64,000 nucleotides of DNA from Labyrinthula sp. Ha. Taxonomy: Eukaryota > Sar > Bigyra > Labyrinthulida > Labyrinthulaceae. This document shows positions 35,792 to 47,759 of the stretch, in pieces (position 1 is the stretch's first letter; the number at the start of each line of letters is the position of its first letter). The notes below the pieces were generated by a model. That model was not told the origin of the DNA. It did no database searches and worked only from the letters and a program-made list of their open reading frames with translations. Position numbers and translations under genes: made by a program. The stretch spans positions 1 through 64,000 of the forward strand of contig JAALGZ010000019.1 in assembly GCA_015227615.1 (NCBI GenBank), given 5' to 3'.

Positions 35792-37431
35792 TTAAGCATC
35801 GTTCTTAACCTCAACATCTGCTTCTACAGCAGCAACCGGATTTGGTGCTGATTTCTCTTCGTCATCCCCTTTGACTTCAACTTCTTTAACATCAGCACCT
35901 TCTTCTTTATGCTCTCTATGAGGTGGTTCTTTTCCACTAAAAACATATTCAATGTCTTCAAGAAGAACTCCTCTAGTTTCTGGACAATTGTAATAAACAA
36001 ATAACCAGCACAAAACACAAAGTCCAGCAAAAAGAAAAAATACTCCAGAGATTCCAATAATTGGAAATAATTGCACTACAGCAATCATTAAAGCTCCCAT
36101 TGACCAATTTGCGGCAGTACTTAAACTAACACATCTTGCTCTTACATGTAAAGGAAAAATCTCACTTGGGTAAATCCAACCAATTGGTCCCCATGATATT
36201 GCAAAACAAAAGATGAAGAATGAAGTAAAAGCAACCATTAACTGTCCAGAAATTCCATCACATTCAACTTCATCATCCCCATCTTCATTTTCAAACTCAT
36301 CACAATACAAAGTATAAGATATAGCTACTAGTAAATGACCAATGCACATTCCAACAGCTCCAAAAAGCAATAAAGTTCTTCTCCCAAACGAATCCACCCA
36401 ATATAATGAAGGAATAGTACTTGTAAAATTAACGGCCGCTAGTACAAATAATGAGGCGTATTCGTTATCATTTACAGAAGAAAAAATGAGACCCCCATAA
36501 GTAAAAACAGGATTAATTCCAGTAGCTTGTTGAAGAATTTGTAATCCAATTGCAATAAAAGTTCTTTTTCTTACATCCTTTGCAAAACAGTCTTTATAAG
36601 TAGCTGGTGCTAAACCGTCTTCTGCATCAACTTGTTCTTTAATCGCATCAACTTCTTCAACAACTTCATCAGGTTCAGCTTTTCTAATTTTAACCAATAA
36701 CTCTTGCGCTTCAACTCCACCTTTCTTTTGAAAAATATATCTTGGAGATTCTGGTAAGAAATAGATAAATAACATAACAATTACTGGTGGTACAGTAATC
36801 ACACCGTTTGTAATTCTCCATCCATTGTTCAAATCTTCAACTAATATATTTACAGCACTACTTGCCAGTAGTCCAGTAACAATCATCATTTGTGAAAATC
36901 CAGCCATAGCTCCTCTAAATTCTCTTGGTGAAACTTCTGCAGCATATAAAGGTGAAGCAAAACTTGAACTTCCAACACCAATTCCTTCAAGTATTCTTCC
37001 AGATAGAATTACTCCATATCTTCCTGCTGGTGTTGTAATTACCCAATAAGTTCCAACATTAAAAGTAAGTGCTGCAAAAAACACAGCTGCTTTTCTTCCG
37101 TATTTTCCAGCTACCAGTCCTCCAAGTAAACCTCCGAAGATACATCCAATATTATAAAGAACATTATATAATGTAATAAAGTTATTAAATTGTGTTGGGA
37201 GTTCATCATCATCTTCACTACAATTTAAACCTTCACTTACATCTGGTTCACACCAGTCATCTCTGAAGCTTCGCATAGTCAGCATTCCCCCGGTTACACC
37301 CCTAGATGAACTTAAATATAGAAGAAAAGATACTGATCATAACCAAAATATAGACCTCCCATAGAAGCAAATATACAACATGCTATTGCATAACATCTTC
37401 TTCCTGGAGTTTTAAATTTTTCTTCCACCAT
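35792..37431 (-). CDS. Sugar transporter, major facilitator superfamily SP family, one 32-nt intron
   Basis: Exon 1 is 37431-37334, exon 2 is 37301-35792, giving 535 residues. Exon 1 supplies the N-terminus and the first half of TM1 (GGLYFGYDQ); the intron 37302-37333 (GTATCT...ATCTAG) splits the Q codon and splicing yields YFGYDQGVTGGML, the classical hexose-transporter TM1 motif. Twelve membrane spans are evident. SP-family signatures: GRILEGIGVGSSSFASPLY, SPREFRGAM, PESPRYIF, QQATGIN, DSFGRRTLLLFG, PSEIFPLHVRARC and PETRG. The QQ-T-G-IN motif in TM7 and layout resemble plant STP/fungal hexose:H+ symporters, so uptake of a monosaccharide at the plasma membrane is the best guess. The first outer loop is Cys/Asp-rich (WCEPDVSEGLNCSEDDDE) and the tail is long and acidic. 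No breaks; it appears functional. Confidence 0.93.
37302..37333 (-). other. 32-nt spliceosomal intron in the transporter
   Basis: Minus strand begins GTATCTTTTC and ends TTCATCTAG. It restores the TM1 motif of sugar transporters in frame, which is strong independent support. Confidence 0.93.
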
Positions 37432-38524
37432 TTATTTTTTCTTTTTTTTTTGTATTTAGGTTTGTATTTGCTGTATTGTTTTGGTACCCGCTTAATTGAT
37501 CTGATTGGTGGAATATTGCGTATCAATTGCGGAACGCTATTCCCGACCAATCGGAATCAGCGTTGCAAAACTTGGTAACTTAATCATATATATTCTTAGT
37601 ACAAGAGGTATAAACAATATTCTTCTACCAACATTTATGGAACTCATCCGGTACAATTTTATAGTTAATTTATATCTATTACGGAATATCACTACTGTTA
37701 TATAAAATACAATACTATTTATACAGACTGGGCAATAAAAAAAAACAATGACGTCGGTAGGAATGAGAACTATTGAAAAAAAGAAACTGAACTTCATGAC
37801 CTTTGAACTGAGTTTAAATGTTTATTTATCTTCACCACCACGAGTTTTTGTCCTTATTTTAAAACTTTTACCAATTCTTTTCTTCGAATTATTAAAGAAA
37901 AGCCGTATATTTTTTCATATGTGAGTAAATGGTGGATTACTGGGAATAGATACAGATATTAAGTTATATTCCGGGAAAAAGATTATATATCTTTAACGCT
38001 GTTCTTCCAGGAACTCATGCACTAAGACAGGAATGGATAGGATGCGGGTTAAATTTTATATTGGGTTACTTTCTATTTATTTAACTTTGGTGTTGAAATA
38101 ATTGTATTCTACAAGAAAGATTTCGTCTAAAACGTGAAAATGGTTTAATAGACCAAGTTAAAACTGAAGATTCTCTAAACAACACCTTTCGGCTAAGCGT
38201 GGGTTCGGGGGAAGCTTCGTTTCGAACTGCGAAGGACAAGTTCAACCTATTCTTTCTTGAGTTCCCGTTTTAGTTTAAGTTTTATCTCTACATATTGAGG
38301 ATTGTAACTTAAATGTGTACAGTTTTTTGAGACTCCTTAAACTTCCTTAATGTAGACACTCAATGTAACGTAGAAACAAGAAAGAGTACAACTAAGTTAG
38401 AGAGAGTTAACCACTTTTACTACTACTTCACAAACGCAGGATCTCTAAATTGATTTTCGCTGAACTGAAATGAGAAAATCGAGCCCGTCAAAAAAAACAT
38501 GCTAAGAACAAGTGTCTTCTGTCT

Positions 38525-38984
38525 AGTGATCAGGTTTGATTTATTGATAGTTTATCAACTAAACTGTTGCCTCTATTCTTGTTATTCATGATCATTAACA
38601 TCTGCAAAACTAGTTTCGTTGATCCTTAATAATCACTGATTATTATTGCGAAGTTGGACCAAATGACCCAAAAGAAGTATTTAATGATTTTACCCTATGA
38701 AAACCATTTTAGCTGGTCCACGTGGCTCATACACATTCCATTCCTGGGTTAGTCCAGAGTTTAATTACCATGTTCAAAAGATTTTCATACGATGCAGTAT
38801 TAAATATAACTCTTTGGTCATTTGAATCAAGGCAAGATGGCTCAACGGTGTAATGATAACCAATTAATGATTAGAATAAAAAAAGAATCACATGATATGA
38901 ATAAAAAATTTATTTTTCTCATTGATATACAGAATCAAAGCAGTTACTAAATATTCATTGAGGACTTTGATCAGATCCGATCCC
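38525..38984. mobile_element. MITE copy C
   Basis: The left end (GGTTTGATTTATTGATAG) matches the left end of copy B (GGATTTGATTTATTAATA), and the right end (GATCAGATCCGATCCC) matches copy B (CATCAAATCCGAGACC). Interior blocks also align, such as TTCCATTCCTGGGTTAGTCC with the ATTCCTGGACTA part of copy B. About 460 bp, non-coding, diverged. Confidence 0.6.
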
Positions 38985-41900
38985 TACTTCCATCTTTTTC
39001 CAAAGGTATTCTTCTTTTTGATCTTATTTTACCGGAAACGGTCAGTAACACTAGGTGCAGATTTGAGGACACTCTTCACGGTGGCCAAATGAACTAAACC
39101 AAAGGGCCAATAGTACCTGAATGGTCCAAAAAAGATTGGTATTGTCGAAGGACGTTCACCTAAAAACGCTGGAGGCATCGCTCGGGAAGACCCCTCCGTT
39201 ACTTGGACTAGAAACAATGACTTCTACAAGTCAGTATGCTTAAAAGACAACGGAGGTCTGTCAGAAGCCTTTGTGAAGCATCAACTGGATTAAGAACTTG
39301 TGCATGTCTGACCAGGGCTGGCATTGGTAACTCTATCAGCTTACTGGTGTCATCTACAGCTCTAAATAAGAGTTTGCTCGCTTAATAACAAACTGCAGTC
39401 GTTCTCTCTACTCAAAATTAATGTACATAGTATTACACTAGTTTAATAAGAACTACACTACGTGTGTCTCACTTGTGAAGCCACTCTAGTTCTCAAGCGA
39501 GCATAGAGACATAACTCCTACAGTCTGAATTACTCTTGTTCCAGGGAGATCTTTGAGGTCAGTCTGGACTCACTCCTATGTCGAAATAAAACTTCTCCGT
39601 CACAATAAGAAATCTACGTCATGAAATCTTCCGCAAAATCAAGGAGCCATAGACTGCACAAAAAAAATCATTTTTCTATATAATATGAGAAATAAAGGTT
39701 TGCCTGCATCTACCAATACTTAAATGTATATACATGCCACACGAGAACAGTATTCAGTATCATCTGTCCATTTGTAACAATTAAACATGTAAAAAATTTA
39801 ACAATTACTATGGGAGCCAGTTAAATCTATTATTGAAAACTATGGTTTTAATGTGTCAGAGAGACCAGCAATTACTTGCCAAGGTGTATGACCATTTAAA
39901 TCCTAGATACCAAATCAGCTAAGGATGATGAAATGTAGCTTGGTGGATGACATGGAAAGCTTTGCACTCTCAAAACATCTAAAAGTGCAAATTAACCTTC
40001 ACTAGATAATGTGCTCTGGTCTAGCACTCAGGATTTTGTAGCCACAGTGTATGAAGTAAGTGAAATAGTCTACATGTAGGTAACGCGACTGAGAATTGGC
40101 TAATAAGAAAGCCTTAGAGCCTTATCACAGTTGTACTAAAATTTGTATTGGCACCTAAGCTGCTTCGTTCCTTCCAACACTGTACTGAATTTATTTCCCA
40201 TGCTAAGATAAATATATCCCTAATTTCAATTCATGTTTATGTTTGTGCCACGGATGATAAAATGTTTTGAATATTACCAAATTCTCCAGAAAATATTCTC
40301 GGAGCAATGCTTTTTCAGAGGATGTAGTCACAACTCTGCATATGTGAATCTGCTTAATCAAAAGATGCCACTCAATTTCTCCATGAAAGAAAAATTTTCA
40401 GTTTTGGCAGCAAAGTAGCTTAAAAGATCACGCAAATATCATATATCAGGCAGGTCGTCTATAAATATTTCCGGAATCTTATTGCACTCCGGTAAAAAAT
40501 CAATTCAAGACACCTCATGGTTTTTCAGAATAGTGGGGCTGCGGAGATGGTCTAAGAAATTGACTTCAATAACATTAAAATATGTATTTTCTATGCAATT
40601 ATCTACAACCCGTTCTTGCCAAAATATCGAACAAGAGCAATATATATTACTCAAGCAACATTTTCCAAACCCAGTAATTGATTCCAAGTATAGCAACAAA
40701 CAGGAAAACCTTGTACCCCTAGTTAGATTTCTTGGCGTTCAGAATTTTCATTCTGCTCTTAGGTGTTCCTTCATCTAGCTCTGCAATAATAGCTAGAATA
40801 TCCAAACTGAGTATTATTTTCTGGCTCAAAATCAAATGAACACAAGCTGTGCAATAAAATCGCTTTATTTTCCTGTCAAAGAGTGTTATGAGAAACAGTC
40901 TAACCCCAAAGTCATTACACTTTGTTTCGGTGTTCTACTATATTTTAAAGTTTTAGCTGGTAGAAGCTAATAATTGTGGTATAAGCAAGCAGAGATATGG
41001 ATAGAATGAACTTCTTAATTCCTAGAAATAGTAAACACTAAAGTTAGCTATGTGGATGATGGCTGAACTGTATCACCAACACCACCTCTAGTCCTAAATA
41101 TTGTGAATTAGTATAAGAACAAATGATACATGGCTCACATGCTATTGTTCGAAGTATCTCCAGTTTCTGAACATAAACCATCCATAAGTCTAACCGTTTT
41201 TTTAGTGTTAGAGTTTAATTTATTTGTTCTGTTAAGATAAAAGAATCTGAGTAATCATATTATCACATTGGCTCAGAACGTCTTGGAGCTGTCAGTACAA
41301 GATTGAAATATGGAAAGCGCATGATTAATATCCTGTATAACACAACTACATATGAACTGTTGTGAGAAATCATCGGGAACGGGGTTGAAAATTCTATTTA
41401 TAAGAATTAGCTAGAAGTGTTCATTCGTTTTCTTCCGTGTGTTATTAGTTTCCGAAATAAGAAGAGGACAATGAGGCGGTATATGAAATCTGTTCTTTTT
41501 GTTTTCTGTTCCTGGCAAGTTCCTAGGATTTGAGTGTGGCAAATATATAAAAAAAACCATACACAATAATTTTATTGTTCTTCAGAGTTATATTTTCTTG
41601 GCACTAAGTATACATAGTTATTTCTTCCTTTTCCAAATAAAAGTTTCTCGATGTAGGTCAGTTACACTTTCATATGTATCAACAGATTACTATCTCTCTC
41701 TATATAATATAACAAAGATAGTTAACTTCTTCAAATAAGAATCTCAGGAAACTATAGTTTATTGAGTATCACTGCACAGAATACAAACATTTTTAGTGAA
41801 CTTAAAGCATTAAGCACATGGGTAAATAAAGCGAAATTGTTGATAAGACTCTTCAAAAAAATTGGTATTATGGGACACATAGACTTGCGATCCTCAAAAA

Positions 41901-44900
41901 ATATCGCTAATTCTTGATATAGATCCGTGTTAATAATATTCAAAATTTCATGTTTAGCATTCTTGAGGAAACAAAGAATCTATTTAACTATACATGGAAA
42001 TTTATGAGTATTCAAACATATTAATCTTACCACATTAGAGCGTTCAGAATATTTGAAACGATAAGAAAAGTTTGCATACTTAACATAATTCTTGTGAAAT
42101 ATTATTCCCAAGACAGAAGTTAGGATATATAATAGTCTATATTCAAGGTTGTGAGATAATCATCTCATAGCTTAATGAACTATAAGATTACGCTTCTGAA
42201 TTGGAATAATTCTCAAGTGAGGTTTCAGATTATTACCATGGTTATCACCTGATTCTTAAACCTAGGTTTGAATGAATATGAATGACATTGTTTTGAGACC
42301 TCAGTGAGCTTCCTTGCAAAACTTTGATAGGCTCAGATTGTTTCTTTGAAGTTTCGGCCCAGGAAACTATCCCTGTTTATTAGCACCTAATGTCATTTTC
42401 TAGTAAATCCTGTGGAAATTCCTATGAGAGTACTTTGGACTGCTATTCTAAATACTTTAAGACCGGTAATCTGAAATATACCATTGGGCGTCAAACCACT
42501 CAGGGAAACCGGAGGCAAAATTCTGTGATTTCTAAGAAACTGCTGCCTTATATCCCATTCTAATCCAATCTCTAAGAAACTTGTATTCCCTTCATTCGTT
42601 ATATCTGCAAGAATTCACAATATGGAAGGAATAAGTTTGAGCTTGTTATAATTCAAAGTATGATTCAACGTATCCAGGTCGGAATACCAAGTTTTTTTGT
42701 TAACCCCCGATCATCTTGTAATATATATGCATTAATATTCTCCTACCGCTAAAATAAAGCATTTGGAACCATTCATGTACCTGCAAACGGAAATTATTCG
42801 TTTCTTGCGAAACATATGTATAGGAGTAATGAAATTTCCGAAAAATATTTTAAGAAAAATGTCGCATGTCTGGTATCATCATGTAGTGTTTGCTTGTCAG
42901 CTTTGTATTACATAAGAAATGGTTAGCAAACTGCTTCATCTTAAATATGGGTACAACATAAACCAATCATGTATAAACATAAATGAACCTATGCATTCAT
43001 ATATATATATCTTAAAGCATTAAAAGCTTTATCAGGAAAGCTGTAGAAGGGCAATGATACTACTGCAGTGCTAGTTCCTATGCTTATTGGATTTTCTTCG
43101 TATATAGTTCTTTACCTGTACACAACTGTAAATAAATCCCATGAGTCGATTACCAGAGCCGCGACTATAAAAAGTATGGTACTACACTGAGAATTTTTTT
43201 GCTAACTGATTTTTTATATCAAAATAACCGTGATTCTAAGCGTTAAGTATCCTATTATTATATTCTATGTTTAGTAGACGTAGTTTGTACTGACAATCAT
43301 CTGGCACTTAACTTATTCCTTTAGCATAGAACAAACACAGGGATTCAATATATTTAGATACACTTTTCCGAGTACATTTATAAGCTATCTGTGCTGAACT
43401 TGATACAAGTATACATAGAACACCAATTCAAGCTCTTAAAATATACTAGGTGGAAGAGAAGAGAGCATACTCTTTTAATGCATTGTGAACCCTTAACACA
43501 TGTGTATAGATTGCTAATGTCCATACACACCTCTATTAAAAGGGAAAACCATGTCTTTCTATACCCTACCAGGTTAGTCTTAACAAATATTGCTACTTTT
43601 GATACCCACAAGAAGTAAGTTTGTTGTTAGTCTCAATTAAGGTCATTAGCTTCATGGAGAATAAGTAAACGATAACAAAGGACACCTATCACTAACTTGG
43701 AATTCTCGCAAATGCTAACAGATGAATGTTAATCCCGGATATACAAAATATTGAACCAAAATATGAACTATCTGGATATACACTCTTCAGCAAAGGTTAC
43801 TGAAATAAATGATGCAGTCGATGAAAAGTCACTATTACGGTCCTTAGTCAAAACCATATGTCTATTAAGACCTTAGAGTACTAATTTAGAAAAATGCTAT
43901 TTTGAACCTTAGCAGTAATATCATATATCATGTGTTTGTACTTCAACAATCAAAGGTTGCATAAACCCACCTACTAGTATAAAAACTCCCTTTTTCGACA
44001 GAATATGGATAGGCATAAGACCTAGCATCTTTACAAGGAAACAAGCTACAGTAATATTCTTGTAGAAAAAATTAGATGAATCTGTGCATCGGGAAGAAAA
44101 CGTCTCCCACACACATTGTTAGAAAACATGAATGCGTTGATTCTTGCAAGACTAGTTTGGGAGCTAATACCTGTAACGCTCATCGACTAGAGTGAATAAA
44201 TGGGATATGAATGATGCAAGTAGAGATCCCTCTACTAAATTAGGCATAGCTCTCAACTATTTCATTTATTAGTCATCAGTGTTAATGAATATAGTGTCTA
44301 CTTCGAAATATTTTCTTCTAGATTCACTGTGAATATGCAGTTTTCGCTCTCAGAAATACAAACACTGAAGACCCAAATAACTATTTAACCAGTAAGTACT
44401 TGTGATTAGTTATATCTCTAAGGCTTTAGTTATTTTACTCTTCCCTCATGATTATGAGAGGCATACATAGGTCCTTAAAAGAGAAAAGCTCTGTAACTTA
44501 ATAAAATTATCTCTTTTGAACTTCCGGGAAAAGCAATATTGATCAAAATATTGTTTGGGTTGGTAATACTTAGATTTGATGCTGCTTTCCATTTATTGGA
44601 ACTTCTATCAGAGTTACATATGTGGTATACTTGTGAAAAAGAAGCGAAACTACCATTATGCTAATGTCTGAAACAAAAAGATGAAAGGATAATCTTTCTT
44701 TAAGAAGTGTTACATGATTTGAATACTAGCTTCAATGGGTCTTAAGTACTATGGCTTCTCATTTTTTGGCAAAAATAGAAGAAAAATAATTTGCTCTTGA
44801 GTTTAAGGTTAGAAGGATTTTTTAGGCTACACTTCCAGTAAGTTGACTGCTAGCATTTAAATGTTGTCGTATTAGCATATAGGGAAGCTTATTCTGGAAA

Positions 44901-45158
44901 AGCTCCTATCATGCTACTTTTTGTCGCTTGCATTACTATAACAAGACTCTATTTCTTTATAGTATTACTTAGTGAGTTGTAGTATTTAAGTCTATTATGA
45001 ACATCTCAATCAGCACTCATGAATCTAAATTTTCCAATGCAGCGTATAAGAGGGAATTATACCCCTTCTTTCTTCCAACACGTATATTAAAAGGAGAGTT
45101 GAAATTTTGTATGGAAAACAATAAATCAATAGCACCTAAAGGCTTTATACTCATTTAG

Positions 45159-45645
45159 GGCTCGGATTTGATTTATTAATAATTTATGAGTAAGCAATTT
45201 CCCTACATTTTTCTTACTAATAGATTCTGATAATTCCCAAATCATTTCGATTTATTATTAATAATCAATTGATTATCAAAAATAAAATGGGTTGCATAGT
45301 CTTGGGCCAAGCGATGAAGAAATCTGCATTTCATTTTCCTACCATAAAAACTCTTCAAAATACGGGGTATGTGCCTCAACTGGATTCTATTCCTGGACTA
45401 TTTACGATTCAGACGAACTTATTTTCTGAATTTAGATAAGATGCAGAAATAAAATATTGTTCTTGAGCTTTTCTTTTCAAGGACATGTGCCCCAAATTAT
45501 TATTGATAATCAATTAATAATCAGTTGATAATCAAAATAAAATAAGAATCATTTGATAAGAATCAAAATCCAAATTCTTTTGCTGATAATCAGAATTAAA
45601 ATGATTACCAAATAGTTGTTGATAATTCTCATCAAATCCGAGACC
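45159..45645. mobile_element. MITE copy B, longest of the family
   Basis: Terminal inverted repeats GGCTCGGATTTGAT (left) and, reverse complemented, GGTCTCGGATTTGAT (right). The 487-bp interior contains palindromic runs of TGATTATCA / TTGATAATCA type and no open frame. Copies A, C and D share its ends. It depends on a transposase encoded elsewhere. The target duplication is not clear for this copy. Confidence 0.68.
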
Positions 45646-46028
45646 AGTTCTCATCGTCTAACCTCATAGAGACATCCACCTGCCTGCAACTTACCTTTTC
45701 GTGGAATACTTTTCAAGTTAAGATCTCTAATGATATATTTTTTTCTAAGTAGTTACTAGATTTTTCTTCACTTTGCTCCTGCTCGTAATATACCTATGAA
45801 ACCGGAGTAACTTTTCAATGTTGTAACAAGCTTCATTTGTTTGGAGAAACAGCTAAGAATAGCATCTAAGTCTCAGATAGAGCTAGAAGATCTTCAATAG
45901 AAAAAAGATATGGCATTACTACAGAAATCTTTCCTGTTCAAAACAAAATATCAAATTCCGACGAAATCCACATTCTCTTGACTTGCTCACAGAATTCCCG
46001 TCATTAATCAAAAGAAAATTCTTAAACA

Positions 46029-47015
46029 ATGTCTATTGTTATTGCAGTGGTTAAATTTCTTCACCGAATCTTGAAAGCTTACTATGAGCTTAGAAGTAAG
46101 CTCGGTTTATCCTCGGGGAAATCAACTCCCGGACATCTTGCACTGCAAAAACTCTTCTCACTAATTCCATCTTCAACTACCAACCTGAAATTATGGAGAG
46201 AAGCAGTAAAACTTCCTATATTTAATAATATCATGAAAACTTCTCCCCCATCTGGATACTCAAACAAGGAACTCAAAATTACACCATCCCAAATTCCACT
46301 TCTTGCAATCAGAAACGAGAAAAAACAAAACAAGAAAGCTATATTTTTTATCCATGGTGGTGGATATATTGCAGGTGGATATGAAGGTTATATTTCAATG
46401 TTAAACAGACTCTCAAACAAATTGGGATTTGACGTTTATGCACCTAATTATAGACTTTCTCCAGAAACCTCATTTGCAGAGTTGAAATCAGATTGTATTG
46501 AAACTCTTAAATATGTAAAAGAAGAGTTTGGTTATGAATATTCCGATATTTATTTATGTGGAGATTCTGCTGGAGGTGGATTAGTTTTTTATGTGTTAAA
46601 TTATATGTTGGAACACTTAGAACACTTTAAAACACTTCCTGAAAAAGCTGTATTAATTTCTCCTTACATTGACATTGGAAATGTAGAAAGAGATATTTCC
46701 AAAGTTAATGATCCTATGATTTCTGTTGAGGCTTTGAAAACATTTCAAGAAGCAACGGAATGTACTGGATTGATTACGGATGACTTGGAAGGCAAGAAGA
46801 AAGCTATTCAAGACAGTAAATGTTTGATAACCGCCTCTAGAGAGGAGTTGATTTTTGGAGACGGAATTCTAACTGAAAAGATGCTGAAAAATAAAGGGTT
46901 TGAAGTCAAAACAAGTTTTTCGGAGTTTGGTTTGCATGATTATCCACTTTTGTATTTATATGATGAGACATATGAAGAATCATTTAGAGAGATTGAAGAT
47001 TTCTTTGCGCAGTAA
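46029..47015 (+). CDS. HSL-type alpha/beta hydrolase (esterase/lipase), paralogue 1
   Basis: 328 residues, no intron. The oxyanion motif HGGG lies at 109-112, the nucleophile elbow GDSAGG has its serine at 180, the acid is probably D278 (in LIFGDGIL) and the histidine is H303 (GLHDYPL). This order and spacing define the hormone-sensitive-lipase family (family IV esterases, arylacetamide deacetylase, plant GID1-like), which hydrolyse small carboxylic esters or acylglycerols. The first 20 residues are hydrophobic (MSIVIAVVKFLHRILKAYY) and could be a membrane anchor or lipid-facing helix rather than a cleaved signal. It is tail to tail with a paralogue at 47760-48767; residues about 149-230 are encoded by a tract identical at base level to the paralogue, while flanking parts differ by roughly a quarter or more. 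The substrate is unknown. Confidence 0.9.
   Translation: MSIVIAVVKFLHRILKAYYELRSKLGLSSGKSTPGHLALQKLFSLIPSSTTNLKLWREAVKLPIFNNIMKTSPPSGYSNKELKITPSQIPLLAIRNEKKQNKKAIFFIHGGGYIAGGYEGYISMLNRLSNKLGFDVYAPNYRLSPETSFAELKSDCIETLKYVKEEFGYEYSDIYLCGDSAGGGLVFYVLNYMLEHLEHFKTLPEKAVLISPYIDIGNVERDISKVNDPMISVEALKTFQEATECTGLITDDLEGKKKAIQDSKCLITASREELIFGDGILTEKMLKNKGFEVKTSFSEFGLHDYPLLYLYDETYEESFREIEDFFAQ
46473..46718 (+). repeat. 246-bp conversion tract, copy 1 (inverted relative to 48078-48323)
   Basis: Read base by base, this stretch is identical to the reverse complement of 48078-48323, with divergence starting abruptly at both ends (CCTCA before it here, TTTCT in the partner; ATTTCTGTTG after it here, CTTTCAAATG in the partner). 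It includes the catalytic GDSAGG codons. Confidence 0.95.
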
Positions 47016-47759
47016 AGCTCTTTTTTTGTGCTTGACTTGTAAAATCATGTTAAGTGGCTAAATTATTTTCCTGGGATTTGAATCTTCATGTTTTAGCAAT
47101 AAAAAAGTTGTCGGATTTGAAAAAAGCATGCTCAGCAACTAAAAAGGAAGCCAGGGTTGTGAGTGAGAAGAGTATGACATACTGTTTTTCTTTCTTCATT
47201 TTTGTTAGATTATGCTTTCCTATTCAATGAACTAAGTCTACCTTATGAAAGCTTAATTTCATTATTCAGCTGAAAAGTAAGACATTTCCTTTTTTGTTTT
47301 TAGTTTCTCTTTTTAATCATTTCACATTCGGCAAACATTGGTTTCCATAAGTTTGGTTAATAAATTATTTGTTTTTTATGTTATTTACATTGACTTAAAT
47401 AATAGACGAAATTATTCTAACTAATATAAGCAAAATGGAATAGTTATTGTCTTAAACAGGGAAAAAAAAAGCTCTATTTTCCACAGATGACTTGAAGAAA
47501 TTCTTTGAACTGTACATTTCTTTCAAACTATATCAAGGAGCTTTATAAAATTTCTTTGTAAGATTGAGCTAATAATATTTGTCTTTATTTAAACACTTTA
47601 TCCCATGAAGTTGTATATCTTCTTCTATGCTATGGAGTTGGAGTTGGAATTGTTCAAAAAGTGAAACATGTCCAATATAGAGATATGGATTATACTTTGA
47701 TATTTCGTCTCCATTTTATTATTTATAATAATAAATTACCTATATAATATTTTATTCTA
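47016..47759. other. Spacer between the two convergent hydrolase genes
   Basis: 744 bp holding both 3' UTRs. It is AT-rich with A and T runs and shows no inverted similarity between its halves, so the duplication or the conversion does not extend into it. Confidence 0.6.

Larger units (their letters stand above)
37432..46028. other. Intergenic stretch with two MITE copies
   Basis: No supported gene in 8.6 kb. The transporter start is preceded (on its strand) by a pyrimidine/A-rich leader (37432-37465). Two related MITEs are at 38525-38984 and 45159-45645. Around 39.0-39.7 kb the base composition is less AT-rich, possibly an old repeat, but no frame or ends are recognisable. An open frame at 40482-40778 (plus, 98 residues) shows no known motif and I do not call it. 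Confidence 0.5.

Noticed and set aside
40482-40778. 98-codon plus-strand frame
   Set aside because: No recognisable domain, no start context and no supporting intron structure; base composition like the surroundings.
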